DNA from: Lepidostoma basale
Lineage: Eukaryota > Arthropoda > Insecta > Trichoptera > Lepidostomatidae
DNA length: 64,000 nt
Direction: 5' to 3'
Assembly: GCA_022606425.2 (NCBI GenBank)
Contig: JAHDVF020001302.1
Span: 124,001 to 188,000 of the forward strand
Shown here: positions 44,245 through 54,885 of the stretch, in pieces
Layout: each line of letters opens with the position of its first letter
Position numbering within the stretch: the first letter of the stretch is position 1
Made by a program: the position numbers and the translations under genes
Notes under the pieces: model-generated
What the model was told of the DNA's origin: nothing
Seen by the model: only the letters and a program-made list of their open reading frames with translations
Database searches by the model: none

Positions 44245-45400
44245 ACCTTCGTAGCCGAGTGGCAAGTGCTATGACTGCCACACTAAAGGTCCCGGATTCG
44301 ACTTCCGGGGATGGCAGTGTGATTGTCACAAACTCTTTGATCTTTTTCTTCTCCTTCTTATTCTTAGTGTAGACCTAGTGGCCTGTTTCTCAAGAGAAAT
44401 TGGCCTCCTGCGAAGTCGACTCCCAGCTGTCTATCCATCTTTTTGGTGGTCTGCCCGGGGGTCATCTACCTTGGGGTTGGCCGTGCAACACAATGAATGG
44501 GAGTCTGGATGGATCCATTCTCCTCACGTGTGCATACCAGTATCTTCTCCTTTGCCTTCCCCACCTAACGACATCCTCGACCTCACATATTTTCCTTATC
44601 CGTGTATTTCTTATCCTCTCTTGCAGTGTCTTGCCAGATATGTATCTGAGCGTCTTCATTTCTGACACCCTGAGCGCGTTTTTTGTGATTGTGGTGTCCG
44701 CCCTGCAGTCGATTCCATATGTCATGAAAGGTCGCACACAAGTCTTATAGATTTTTACTTTGCTGCTGATCTTCATGTCAGGGTTTTTCCAAATTGAATT
44801 CTTCAAGCAGCTTGTTTATTTGACCCATCACTTTACACGGTAGATCCATTTTCCCACACAAGTTCACACCTAGATATCTAAATTTTTCCACCTGTTCCAC
44901 TGAAATACCCCCCACACAAGCGCTAAATCTCACCTGAGCTAGAGAGAATACCATACTCTTGGTCTTTGCTACTGATATGATCATATTGTATTTTTGACTA
45001 GCAATATGGAATGCGTTTAAAAGTTTTTGCAGGTTTTTCTCTGTCTCGGCAAATATGACAGCGTCGTCCGCATAACAGATAATGTCTATGGTCTTCTCTC
45101 CTAGTCGGTATCCTTAATACAGTATCTTGATTTCCTCCACAATCCCATCCGTTAGGAGGTTGAAGAGGAACGGACTCAGGCTATCGCCCTGTCTTATACC
45201 AGTACCGACTTTTACAGGATTTGAGAATTAACCATCGACTCTAATTTTGGTATTTGGTATATAATCTCTTTGATCTGCTGTAGTATTCACGTGACAATAA
45301 AATGGAGACAGATTAGCTACTATCACATGTCATGAGCCATATTAGATATACTATTTACATCGATTTCGCTCGCGCTGTAATGATGTAAAGAGCGATTCAA
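44245..45400 (+). mobile_element. tRNA-derived SINE split by a LINE-C insertion
   Basis: 5' half 44245-44343: ccttcgtagccgagtggcaa (A box TAGCCGAGTGG), then cccggattcgacttccgggg (B box region). 3' half 45266-45400: attcacgtgacaataaaatg, atcacatgtcatga, catcgatttcgctcgcgctg. The halves are contiguous in the copy at 50455-50675, which proves the split. Confidence 0.88.
44344..45265 (-). pseudogene. LINE-C reverse transcriptase fragment, 5'-truncated, inserted in a SINE
   Basis: The only copy with the reverse transcriptase core. Minus strand, from right to left: RQGDSLSPFLFN (45159-45194), a stop near 45118, CYADDAV with the YADD catalytic box (45057-45077), KTKSMVFSLAQVRFSACVGG, EKFRYLGVNL, a frameshift near 44790, KIYKTCVRPFMTYGIDC, MKTLRYISGKTLQERIRN, ICEVEDVVRWGRQRRRYW. 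The left end is an antisense A/G-rich tail (ttttcttctccttcttattc). It is flanked by the 11-bp duplication ctctttgatct at 44333-44343 and 45266-45276. The N-terminal endonuclease is missing. Confidence 0.92.
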
Positions 45401-46207
45401 TAAAATAATTATTATTTTTACGTAACCTTAGAAAATGGCAGACATCAGTCGACTTATAAAAATATATGTGGATTTCATTGATAATATTATTTACTTTTTT
45501 GTTTCTTTGACACTATATTTAATGTATGTAAAATTTACACATCAAATTTGATTTACAAATTAAATGACGATATCAGTTTTATCAATCGCTTATTAATAGC
45601 AAAGCTTGGTTATTATACTTGTATTAACTATCATATATTCAAGCAGGCAACGATTTTGTGCTTCACATATTCTACATATCGCACATATGGAGTTCGCATG
45701 GAATGTACGAGTATTTGAGTAAGCGTAGCAATATTGCAATAACGATATGAATACGAAGATCAAGTAGGCTATTTATAAGGGGAAAACTATAAGTAATATG
45801 CGTACTTATTTCCAATTTGTTGTTGTATAGTGGACTCATTTCTCAAAAATAGAAACAAGTTCTACATTTCGACTGAAGTTACATTGATTCAAATTAAATG
45901 AACTTGTTATTTTATATTTTAATTATACTGTATATATTATATGTTGCTTAAGCATCCCCTGCAGGGGTCTTCGTTGTCTGAACAATTCTGTTATCTCTAT
46001 CTCAATATAAAATCAATTTACTTTCAGAAATTCTTCGGTTTTTCATAAAAAAGACTTATGACATCTTATTATTGATGTGATAAACTTTATCAACCAAAGA
46101 AAATGAATTACTGAAGTATTTTTCTATTATTATTCCAAAAAATCATTTTCTAAAGTTGAGAAAATATTTAAAAAATAAATGTAGACATTTGCGTGATTTG
46201 TTTTTAC
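45401..46207. other. AT-rich DNA, no gene seen
   Basis: Nothing recognised. Confidence 0.5.
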
Positions 46208-46424
46208 ATCAATTTATTTAACAATGAAAGTATACGTTAACAATGTGAATAGATTAAGGAGTCGTGTAAGACCCAGGAAAACTTAGCATGTTTAGTTGTC
46301 GGGAGAATCGACGTGCGTGTGTGACTCGCTGTATAAATGTGAAGGAATCTAGAGAGATGTGTTAGGATCGAGTAGTGTGGCCGTCCGTTCTCTCTGATAC
46401 CCCTCCGGGGAAACACTGTGATTG
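46208..46424 (+). mobile_element. LINE-B fragment, C-terminal end
   Basis: gtatacgttaacaatgtgaa, gaatcgacgtgcgtgtgtga, gtgtggccgtccgttctctc, ataccc-ctc-cggggaaac and actgtgattg. Sense and decayed; it runs directly into a (GTT)n tail. Confidence 0.85.
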
Positions 46425-46426
46425 TT

Positions 46427-46463
<37 letters not shown>

Positions 46464-46490
46464 AGTTGTTGTTGTTGTTGTTGTTGTTGT
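46425..46490 (+). repeat. (GTT)n microsatellite, 3' tail of LINE-B
   Basis: About 20 GTT units with one gta and one tag interruption, immediately 3' of the LINE-B end. Confidence 0.95.
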
Positions 46491-48043
46491 TAATGTGTAA
46501 AAACAAATAATAAGAGTGCTTTCAATTATTTCTGATAATGACACAATATTAATTTAAAATTAAGCTTTCACTTTTATAAAAAGTCTTGTTAGTACACTCC
46601 ATAAATATATTTGAATAATTGAAAGTTTATCTACAGTTTATATACCTCAATATAATTTTTATTTCATATTTTAAAAGTAATTCGTATATCAAAGTTAATT
46701 TAAATTTTTCGAAAAGGTAAACAAAAATACTTATACTGTGTGGAAATATATTTTTAATGTGTCACGAGTCACTCTTGCTTGTAAAATATTACAGAAGGCG
46801 TTTTATTTATCTTAAATGCAAAATTTTATAATTTGCTGACACGTCATTAAATATAATATTTCCAGGTATACAAATTTGTAACCTCAGATTTTTTTTAAAA
46901 ACAATCATCAGGTTTCATGTTCGAACTTACCAATGCATTTATGATAGCTAATGAAAGTCCAGAAATGAAGTGCTATTTACAATATCTGTAAGTTCAATAA
47001 AGATTATTATAATCCAGTTTTCTAAATTGATTGCCGAGTTATAGTGTTCCTGATATGAAATTAACTCAGGAGATTACAACATAAAATATAAATTCTACAT
47101 CATTATAGGTAAACATTAATTTCACCCCTTCGTAAAACTATTTTACATGAGAATATAAAAAATTGTCTTTTCCTTTTTTGTGTTTCAGTAACTCATTAAA
47201 AATAATATCAATAAAACTTTAACTTTTACATTACAATTTAACTTTTGGAATAAACTGAATAAAAAAGTAGTGTATATGTTCCCTAAATGATTAAAAGTTC
47301 AATATTCCAAAAGCGTAATTTTTAAACGAGCTGTTTTTCTAAATAAGACTTGATTGTGCATCATTTCTAAAATAGCATCGATTTGGATACTATTTTCGTT
47401 AAACTTGTTTTTACTTCTCAAATCAAGCGCAGGTGCCGTATTAAAAAAATTAAATTTATGTATTTAAAACAAAGGCCACACATCAAAAAAGCAATCTATA
47501 ACAATTAATTTGAATAAATCTCAGCGTTTTCTAAACACGCAAAAACTGGTTGAACTCATCTTTCTGAAATATTTTAACGTATTTACAAAATGATCTGTGC
47601 AAAAAATTTCGACTTTTTTTAGACTTCAAGTTGGTGAGTTATTGAGTAAATAAATACCGCTTTTAGAAGAATATTATTCAAATTAACGTATGGATATTGC
47701 GGCATTTTATATTTCTAACATTATATTCTTAAACGAAAACAATGAAATTTATTTAGATCTAGCTATTTATTTTGTTTAATATGGGTTTAATAATGATGTT
47801 TAGTTTAACTAAAAAACTTTTTAAAAATGCTTTAAAACATATGTACAGATTAATGAATTGGGTCAAAGACAGAAGAAACCAACGAAAATTCGATAATTTT
47901 ATTTTAGAACAATTTATGTTTTACAAAAACAATAATTGCACATTACTTATATAAAAAAAATAAGAAGATAAAAACATCATTGTTACAGGGGTCGAAATAA
48001 GGTGTTGATGCAATCTTTGCGGGAATATTCGATGAATTCTTTA
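46491..48043. other. AT-rich DNA, no gene seen
   Basis: About 1.5 kb without repeat match. The 60-codon plus frame at 47772-47954 is Lys/Asn/Phe-rich and unsupported. Confidence 0.5.
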
Positions 48044-48325
48044 ACAATAACAACAAACCATTATGCCCGTTTTCTCCGATGAAGTAGGCAGAGAATATAG
48101 ACTGCTACACTACTCGATACTGGCACGTCTCTAGCTTCCTCCATATTCATCAACGAGTCATACATGCCCGTCGATTCTTCGGACATCTAACATGGCCGAC
48201 CTTTAAAATTTGATTAATCTGGTCATGCCAAGTTTTCCTCAGTCTCCCACGACTCCGTACTCCATTCACACCATTTACGTACACTTTCTTAACCATTATT
48301 TCTTATTCATGCGTTTGATATGTCC
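48044..48325 (-). mobile_element. LINE-B fragment, C-terminal end
   Basis: Antisense: aacaataacaacaaaccatt (GTT tail), ctgctacactactcgatact, cgtcgattcttcgg, taatctggtcatgcca and catttacgtacactttctta. The hairpin is CTTC-ATC-GGAG, again in changed sequence but pairable. Confidence 0.85.
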
Positions 48326-48744
48326 AAATTAATTGAATTCTATATTTGGGAAAAATTTTAAACTTTAACAAAAACAACACATTTTTAATTCTTCTTTTCA
48401 ACGTACACGACTCTTCTTCAAAAGTAAAATATTTGTATCATTTAACCTAAAGAATACATATCTTATTATATATACTTGAAACAGAAAGAAAGGGGTGAGA
48501 TTGCAGAGGTGACAAGGATGAGATCGAAAGAGAATTCAGGGTGGTATAAAATCAAAAATTGGGAACGAACATATTTTATGTTGACTCGTAGAGAAGTTAT
48601 AGGTAAGAAAAAAAATATGCTAACATTATTTATTCCGTAAGTTTGTAAGAAATCCATATAAAATAATACAAAGCTATTAAGAGTGAAAATACATTTTGAT
48701 TTGTGGTTTTAAGATCTCATTATAATATTTTGTGGATTTGATTT
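48326..48744. other. AT-rich DNA, no gene seen
   Basis: The 63-codon minus frame at 48466-48657 is not recognised. Confidence 0.45.
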
Positions 48745-49040
48745 TTATTTAATGTTTATGAAAACGTCATCTATCTAGATTTATTTTTAAATTTTATGGA
48801 AGCAAAATGTTTCGCCTTGATATTAGAGATTTTTTATTACTTTATCATTTAATAATAGCTTAGAATACCTGGTTGCGGAAGGGACAAAACAAGGACTAGT
48901 TGATAAAAATGTAAGAGGCTTATATCCAGCAGTAGTGGAAAGAAATTTGAAGAAGATGAATACCCTAACAAGGCGAAACGCATCACTCCAATAAAATAAT
49001 CTTCTAGAAAGGAGACGTTTTCAACAATATCAATTTTTGG
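48745..49040. mobile_element. HF1 foldback element split by a LINE-H fragment
   Basis: Left arm 48745-48835: atgaaaacgtcatc, ttttatggaagcaaaatgtt, tcgcctt. Right arm 48955-49040: ctaacaaggcgaaacgcatc, ataaaataatcttctagaaa, ggagacgttttca. Between them is a LINE-H end. Confidence 0.7.
48870..48960 (+). mobile_element. LINE-H fragment, last codons
   Basis: The word gaggcttatatccagcag encodes EAYIQQ, the end of LINE-H-type proteins, followed by an A/G-rich tail (gaaagaaatttgaagaagat). Confidence 0.65.
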
Positions 49041-49055
49041 TTTACATTATTTAGA

Positions 49056-49591
49056 CTAACTAACTAACTAACTAACCATCACGCCGTCTCCCCGAAGCGG
49101 TAGGCAGAAATAATGGACTGCCACACTTTTCTTTCCTGACATATTTCTCTCGCTTCCTCAACATTCATACATCGTGTCATGCACGCGCGTCGATTTCTCT
49201 GACTCCTCTTATGGCTGACATTCAATATTTGATTTATTTGATCGTGCCACGTTTTCCTCGGTCTTCCTCGATTTCTGGTTCCATTTACATCGTTACATAT
49301 AATTTTTTTACCGTTCATTCTTCATTCATTCTTTCCATATGTTCAAACCATCTTAATGATCCTTTCATTATTTTGTTCATGACACCATCATTCGCACCGC
49401 ATTCACTTATTTTATTTTCATTCGACACTCTATCATACACAGAGTTTCCACAAATTCGTCTAAAAGATCTCATTTCTACTGCATTTATTCTACTTTCATC
49501 CTTCTTTTGCCAGTTTCATGCTTTGCTTCCATACATAAGGGTCGGTAGAAGAACACCATTGTGCACTGCCATTCTAGCTTTTTTGGATAGG
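49056..49591 (-). mobile_element. LINE-A 3' fragment, 536 bp, with target duplication
   Basis: (TTAG)5 tail, hairpin, and open frame 49079-49318 (CNDVNGTRNRGRPRKTWHDQ, NRRACMTRCMNVEEAREICQ, SAYRFGETA), continuing upstream in broken frame to a ttttttggatag edge. It is flanked by ttacattatttaga at 49042-49055 and 49592-49605 (14 bp, perfect). The target lies just beyond the HF1 right arm. Confidence 0.93.
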
Positions 49592-49605
49592 TTACATTAT
49601 TTAGA

Positions 49606-50082
49606 ATTTCTATTATTAAATGGATGTATAAGACAAACACTTATTAACCCATCATCGGTTATGTAATATTTTAATCGGCAGTCCAGCTTTCATAAACATA
49701 AACCACAACTTCGGCGGCTTTGCATCAGTCTTCGTACAAGGCACCACGATCTATATGGCACGTAGTCTCTTTGAGTCGCCGATACAACGACCGACATGGA
49801 TCCCTACGTCTAGACATTTGTTACCGTTCACTGTTCTTGTGTAAGCTATCTTATCTTCCTATGGAAGAGTTACGATGTCTTACGATACAGGTGCGCGAAC
49901 TTCGGTGCACGTACCACGTGTACGAAGGGAATAATGGTACGGAGAATAAATATATTAACTTCTACATTGTACTCTAGATCATGAATATTGCAGCTCGTGG
50001 TAGGGGATGGGTATTTTGACTTTTAGATGAAAAAACAAAATGAGAACCCTCGACATTGAATTTAGAATTTTTCATTTAACCG
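49606..50082. other. unique DNA with a GC-richer patch
   Basis: 49680-49960 is GC-richer and open for 85 codons (49720-49977). I see no family words in any frame. Confidence 0.4.
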
Positions 50083-50165
50083 TGTGGTGCTCCGGGTAGG
50101 GTAGGGACCGAATTATTAGGTCCTAGTCCAGAGGACATGGGTTCAAGTTTGGACATATTTCCTTC
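50083..50165 (+). mobile_element. possible tRNA-derived SINE fragment
   Basis: A B-box-like gggttcaagttt follows GC-rich tRNA-like sequence, but the A box is poor. Weak call. Confidence 0.25.
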
Positions 50166-50454
50166 TTTAAAATCATGAAATATTTTCTGCTGATATCGAT
50201 GATCGTATAATGAATTTTGATTCTGTTGATTTAAAATTAAATTATAAATATTAATAATAATAAAAAACACAAAAAGTATTTACACATCAAGGATAGATCC
50301 AAAAAACTTGGATTAAATATTGGGACAAACCCAGTATAAACAATATTATTCATAATAATGAACTATTATTTTTGATCACATTGGAGATTGCAAAAATAAA
50401 ATATTATTAATTAATCTTAGCTAAAAATACTAAAATATTCTAATACACTACTAG

Positions 50455-50675
50455 GCATAACGACCTCCACAGCTATGACTGCAATGTCGCCCACACCAAT
50501 GGTCCCTTGTTCGATTCCCGGCCATGACAGTGTGATTCTCACACCCTCTTTGGTCTAGTGTAGAATTCACGTGACAATAAAATGGCTATAGATTGGCTAT
50601 CACATGTCATGATAATTAGTATAATAGATATACATACATTTTACGTCGATTTGGCTCGCACTGTAATAGGTAATG
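50455..50675 (+). mobile_element. tRNA-derived SINE, uninterrupted copy
   Basis: Decayed head, B box ttgttcgattcccgg, gacagtgtgattctcacacc, ctctttggtctagtgtagaa, ttcacgtgacaataaaatgg, atcacatgtcatga and cgtcgatttggctcgcactg. It serves as the uninterrupted reference for the split copy at 44245-45400. Confidence 0.85.
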
Positions 50676-51074
50676 TTAATAGCTATTGAACAAAATGAAT
50701 ATAAAATTATAAGAACAGGTATTAAGTAAATCATTAAGGAGGCTAAAACTCTTCAAGAGTTGTATGGCAATAGGAAGTAAGTAAGTAAGGTATCAAGTAT
50801 GTCAATATAAATAAAATAAACATACTTTATTCACTATCTCCGATAAAGCAAATATTTTGCTAAGCTCTATGAACTTGTGTTTATTATATTACAATATATT
50901 TACACATAGCAAGTTAAGCACAAAAAATAAAATAGGTCGTAACACAATGTTTATTTATACGTCAATAAAATTTCTTAAAATTAATTTTAACAATAAATTG
51001 ATAAGGAAAAAAATTCTTAGAGTATTTGTTTCATTGGGATGTTTGATTTAATTTTAGTTTTCTTGAATTTGATT
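50676..51074. other. AT-rich DNA, no gene seen
   Basis: Nothing recognised. Confidence 0.5.
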
Positions 51075-51262
51075 AACTAACTGTCAATCGTTCACATCTG
51101 AACATAGGCCGCTTCCAATTTTACTGAATCTTGTGCGGGGTCTCCAGTCCAGAGCCTATCTTTCCCATCGGCTGTCGGTTCTCCGACAAATACAGCCAGC
51201 CCACCCTCACTTCAGCCCGCCTATCTTCAGATCCACCTCAGCCACATCTTGAACAGTGATAT
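51075..51262 (-). mobile_element. LINE-H fragment
   Basis: Antisense words cataggccgc, gtctccagtccagagcctat, catcggctgtcggttctccg, acaaatacagccagcccacc match 61900-62140. They encode the RWAGHI to WRP/GRRP stretch. Internal parts are deleted. Confidence 0.75.
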
Positions 51263-51554
51263 AAAAATGCATAATAAATGTGTAGCATGTCGAATACATC
51301 GCTATCATAAAAAAACTGTAATATAATAAAACTTTTAGAAAACATTAGTTTTTAACAGTATTAAATTTTATTACCTTTTTTTAAACGATTCATCAAATTA
51401 GATAAATACACATTTATTAAAATAATATAAATATAATTTATACCAATGAAAACGTCGAAACAAATAATTATTTGTTAAAAATATTTAAAGTCACATAAAT
51501 TTTCGTTAATAACCATATTCTGCTCCATTTACAAACAGCAACGAGCTGAAATTT
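51263..51554. other. AT-rich DNA with an HF1 trace
   Basis: 51325-51372 (aataaaacttttagaaaaca, ttagtttttaacagta) is an HF1 right-arm remnant. Confidence 0.45.
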
Positions 51555-51690
51555 CGATACATTTGATAATACCTTAGAAGGGCGAAAGATGTCATTCCCA
51601 TAAAATATAATAAAACTTCTAGAAAACTGACGATTTCATTCGTATTAATTATTTAATATGGAGTTTTACATCATTGTTCAAGAAATATAA
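51555..51690 (+). repeat. HF1 foldback element, right arm, well preserved
   Basis: catttgataataccttagaa, gggcgaaagatgtcattccc, ataaaatataataaaacttc, tagaaaactgacgatttcat, then ttaatatggagttttacatc and attgttcaag. Close to the family consensus. Confidence 0.85.
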
Positions 51691-51699
51691 TAATAGTTA

Positions 51700-51886
51700 A
51701 AACGCTTGAAAACATTAATTTTCTAGAAGTTTTATTATATTTTATGTGAAGATATTCTCAAATAATAATGCCTTAGACAGGTGAAATAAGTTTTTCACAT
51801 AAAATGCAATTAAACTTCTATAAACGAACGTTTTCATTCGTATTATTATCATATATGGTGTTTTACATCATTGTTCAAGTAAAAAT
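51700..51886. mobile_element. HF1 foldback element, nearly complete
   Basis: Left arm: gaaaacattaattttctaga, agttttattatattttatgt. Right arm: ataatgccttagacaggtga, aataagtttttcacataaaa, then acgttttcattcgtatta and tggtgttttacatcattg. It abuts the previous HF1 arm, so two elements lie in tandem. Confidence 0.8.
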
Positions 51887-52484
51887 CAATTTAATCACGT
51901 TTTGACGTGTTTTCATTCAAATTAAATGTTAAAACCTTGCTTTACATGATTAAATTTTTATTTGTAATGTAAATGGTGAAATCAGTAGTAAAAATCATAA
52001 ATTTTGCGGAGCTCTCTTGCTATGTGATTGTTATTATAATTTTACTTAAGGTTTTAAATATGCGTTAAGTAAAAAATATAGTTATGTATTTGTCAGATTA
52101 TTACAAAGCAAGAAAATTAACATTTTACAATTTATATGCTCTTGCCCACTTCGATCTAAAAACCTGTAATTTTGCCAATCTCGTATATATAACGTATATT
52201 AGATGTGTTACTCGTTTTACTAAAAATTTTTGAAATCATACTATTTATTATAGGAGGTCAAAGAGGCGTCATAAATTAACGCTTTATGATTCTATTCTTG
52301 ACTGTTTAAGCATACTATGCGATATAAATTTAACAACCAGAATAGATACATATTTCTGCTATATATTATTATACTAAGAATCGAATGCGTCCTGTTTTTT
52401 TTAAACGAATGTGTTTTAAAAATTAGAATATTATAATTTTTAAATTATCTGTAATGGTAGTAGAAGTGTTGAGTAAGAAATTTA
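51887..52484. other. AT-rich DNA, no gene seen
   Basis: Nothing recognised. Confidence 0.5.
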
Positions 52485-52865
52485 TGCCACTTCTTCTTCT
52501 TCTTCTTTTAGTTTCTCTCCTGTCAGAGGTGGGACAACATCATGGCTATTTAAACTTTTGATAAAACAGCTTCAAACAAATATGACATGTAGAAGAACAT
52601 ATAACATTGAACAATTTTTATTCGCAATTTGATGGGTACCTTGGTCTCTGTTGCAACGCATCGATTTCATTTTGATGAAGCTATTTAGGGACATTTTTAT
52701 TTGTATTCTTGTGTCCTGACTTAGGTCCAATACATCATTCAGCGAACACCCTAGGTATATGTATAAATTAACACGCTCCAGCTTATCGTTTTAATTTTTT
52801 TTGTGTTGATAACCGACTTAGTACCTTTTTGGTGATGATCATAACATCACATTTAAAGTAAGAAT
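52485..52865 (-). mobile_element. LINE-F fragment, region after the reverse transcriptase
   Basis: The left border is cttcttcttcttcttctttt (antisense tail). The minus strand reads CDVMIITKK, then YTYLGC, LSQDTRIQIKMSLNSFIKMK and SMRCNRDQGTHQIANKNC, the region between the catalytic palm and the YGxE-W word in this family. It jumps directly to the tail, so the FEMW region seen at 12625-13020 is deleted. Confidence 0.75.
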
Positions 52866-53059
52866 TTAACTTTAAAAATAAAAGAAAATATAATATAAAA
52901 TGATTTAAATTGAAGGTGAGAAACTGTACAATATGAATAAAAATAAAATAAAATAAAAAATGAATAAAAATATAAACGACCCACAAGAAATGACAATAGA
53001 CAAATACAAGAAACATGTTACTACATAGGCAATATACTTAGGAAATTGAAAATAACTTT
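52866..53059. other. AT-rich DNA
   Basis: Low-complexity Phe/Ile-rich readings only. Confidence 0.5.
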
Positions 53060-53225
53060 GTTTAATCCACTGATTATTAAAAAAATATTTAAAAACACGA
53101 CATGTTTCGGAGGATACCTCCATATTCAGGTGTAAAAATATAATAAAAACTAAACAATGACGACTATTATAAAAACGCATTTAAAATTCGATACAATCAT
53201 TTTAATTTAAAAATTAACCATAGGC
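53060..53225 (-). ncRNA. hammerhead-like motif and flank, CAUG subfamily
   Basis: Minus strand: ACAC, CUGAAUA, UGGAGG-UAU-CCUCC (perfect stem II), GAAA, CAUG, UC, GUGU. ACAC pairs with GUGU as stem I, so all three stems form. The core differs from CUGANGA at G8 (U here), the general-acid base, so this copy should be dead. The flank to 53225 matches the left arm of the foldback at 15733-15880. Confidence 0.65.
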
Positions 53226-54028
53226 AATTAAAAAATGTTGACTTGAATGTGGTATACTTTTTAAAAATAGGCGCTACATTCCAATGTGGGATTTAACTTC
53301 CTCCACAACAGTTTTCTCTTTCTTTCAGTATTTCAACTTTCTAGTTTCTCTTTCTTTCAGTATTTTTCTTTTTCTGCCTCGTAATATCTTTCGGCACCCG
53401 TCTGGATACAATCTCCAGAATTAATAAATAAATAAATATATTAATAAATTTACAATCGCATTTCTTGCGTTCGATAATTGAAAATTCTACCATTAATCAG
53501 TTTCTTGTGTAGATTTATAGCGTTCTTTACTTTAATACTAATTGACAAAGGTCGTTAAACACCGCAACACTGCCCACGAAGAGATCCGCCCTAATCGGAG
53601 GAACACGGTTTTACACTCTAGTAGAATCTAATCGGACCCATTTGTTTTTGCAAATGCTCAGCGGGCCTGCGAGCCTAGAGCGTGCACTGCTTAACCCATA
53701 TACCGAGAGTTGTACTTGTGAAGAAGCGCTTCAATGCACTCACTTGTAATGACTCAGTAAGTAGTGCTGCCAATTTCTCCAACTGTCGTTATTGTCTTTA
53801 TGTAAAATTTGGATACTTTGTATGGGTGAAATCTATTTTAAATTATATTGTATATTAAACCAATTCGCGTGTTTTCTTTCATTTCGAATATTTATGTATT
53901 TCAAATTATGTATTTAATAAATTTGCATGATTTTTTCATTCCTTTTATTCATTCAGGGCCGACCCCACTAAAGCTTGAAAACATATATTATATGTATAGT
54001 TTTCATTATACAGTGTGTTTTATAAAAG
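53226..54028. other. unique DNA with a GC-richer patch
   Basis: 53555-53780 is GC-richer; tctttctttcagtatttttc and a related copy form a short direct repeat at 53312-53370. No gene seen. Confidence 0.4.
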
Positions 54029-54135
54029 TAATAATAATAATTATAATATTAATAATAATAATAATAATAATTATAATAATAATAATAAAAGTAATAATAA
54101 TAATACTAAAAATAATAAAAATAATAATAATAAAT

Positions 54136-54180
<45 letters not shown>

Positions 54181-54209
54181 TAATAATAATAAATAATAAT
54201 AATAATAAT
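54029..54209. repeat. (TAA)n microsatellite
   Basis: About 180 bp of taa/ata units with scattered interruptions. It joins directly to a LINE C-terminus in antisense, so it is probably an overgrown 3' tail. Confidence 0.9.
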
Positions 54210-54325
54210 TATGCACATAGCGACGACTCTTCTCCACTCCGCCCTCTCGGATGCTAATTGCTCCCAGTCCGTTTGTCTGTCTACACTCTTTACTGCAGTA
54301 TAATAATACATAATTTCAATCAATT
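54210..54325 (-). mobile_element. LINE fragment, last codons, family not assigned
   Basis: Minus strand: AVKSVDRQTDWEQLASERAE, WRRVVAMC, then the microsatellite. The xLAxxRxxWRR word is a typical LINE C-terminal ending. About 35 codons remain. Confidence 0.65.
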
Positions 54326-54737
54326 TTATTTATTAAAAAATTTATTAACATTATAAACCGTTCTTACTTTAAGAAATATTATTAAGACACAAATAAGAAT
54401 AAAACAAAGCAATTTGATAAATGGGAGTAGGCTAAATATTGTTAAAAATGTCCACACCCGAAGAAATTTAATTAAGAACGATTATTGTTTGGCTCATAGA
54501 TGTTACTTTAAGTACAAATTTTACCCAGAGGCGGGATTTTAATCTGTATTTTTTGTTTGCGCTGACAATTGTCAGAGACAAAATAAACTCAATTGAATTT
54601 GAATGTCAGTGCATTCGACCACGAATTATTTGAAGAAAAAAAATTTAAAAATGGATGGTTCTACTAATTTCCGAATATTGTTAGTTGACCGTTCCTAGTA
54701 CGAAATCAGCTAGAAATTTAGTTACAGTTTTATTAAC
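54326..54737. other. AT-rich DNA, no gene seen
   Basis: Nothing recognised. Confidence 0.5.
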
Positions 54738-54885
54738 TCACTGACGCCGTCTCTTCGAATGGATAGGCAAAAATAATGAACGCCACATTGTTACTTCCTG
54801 ACATACTTCTCTCGATTCCTTAATATTCATACATTGTTTCATGCATGCACGTCGATTTCTCCGAATCCTCATGTGGCCGACATTA
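54738..54885 (-). mobile_element. LINE-A fragment, 3' end
   Basis: Antisense: actgacgccgtctcttcgaa, tggataggcaaaaataatga, ttcctgacatacttctctcg, atgcatgcacgtcgatttct, ccg. Tail lost. Confidence 0.8.

Noticed and set aside
44245..44330. Genuine tRNA gene
   Set aside because: A and B boxes are present, but the arms do not pair as a tRNA and the same sequence with a non-tRNA 3' part recurs at 50455 and 14075, so it is a SINE.
44378..44750. Plus-strand frames of 95 and 116 codons
   Set aside because: They are antisense shadows of the LINE-C reverse transcriptase fragment.
46237..46544. Poly-Asn or poly-Thr proteins
   Set aside because: They are readings of the (GTT)n tail of LINE-B.
47772..47954. 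60-codon Lys-rich plus-strand frame as a gene
   Set aside because: Composition is explained by AT richness; no signature or neighbours.
49211..49666. 151-codon plus-strand frame, and the similar 56996-57403 frame
   Set aside because: Both are antisense readings of LINE-A C-terminal coding sequence.
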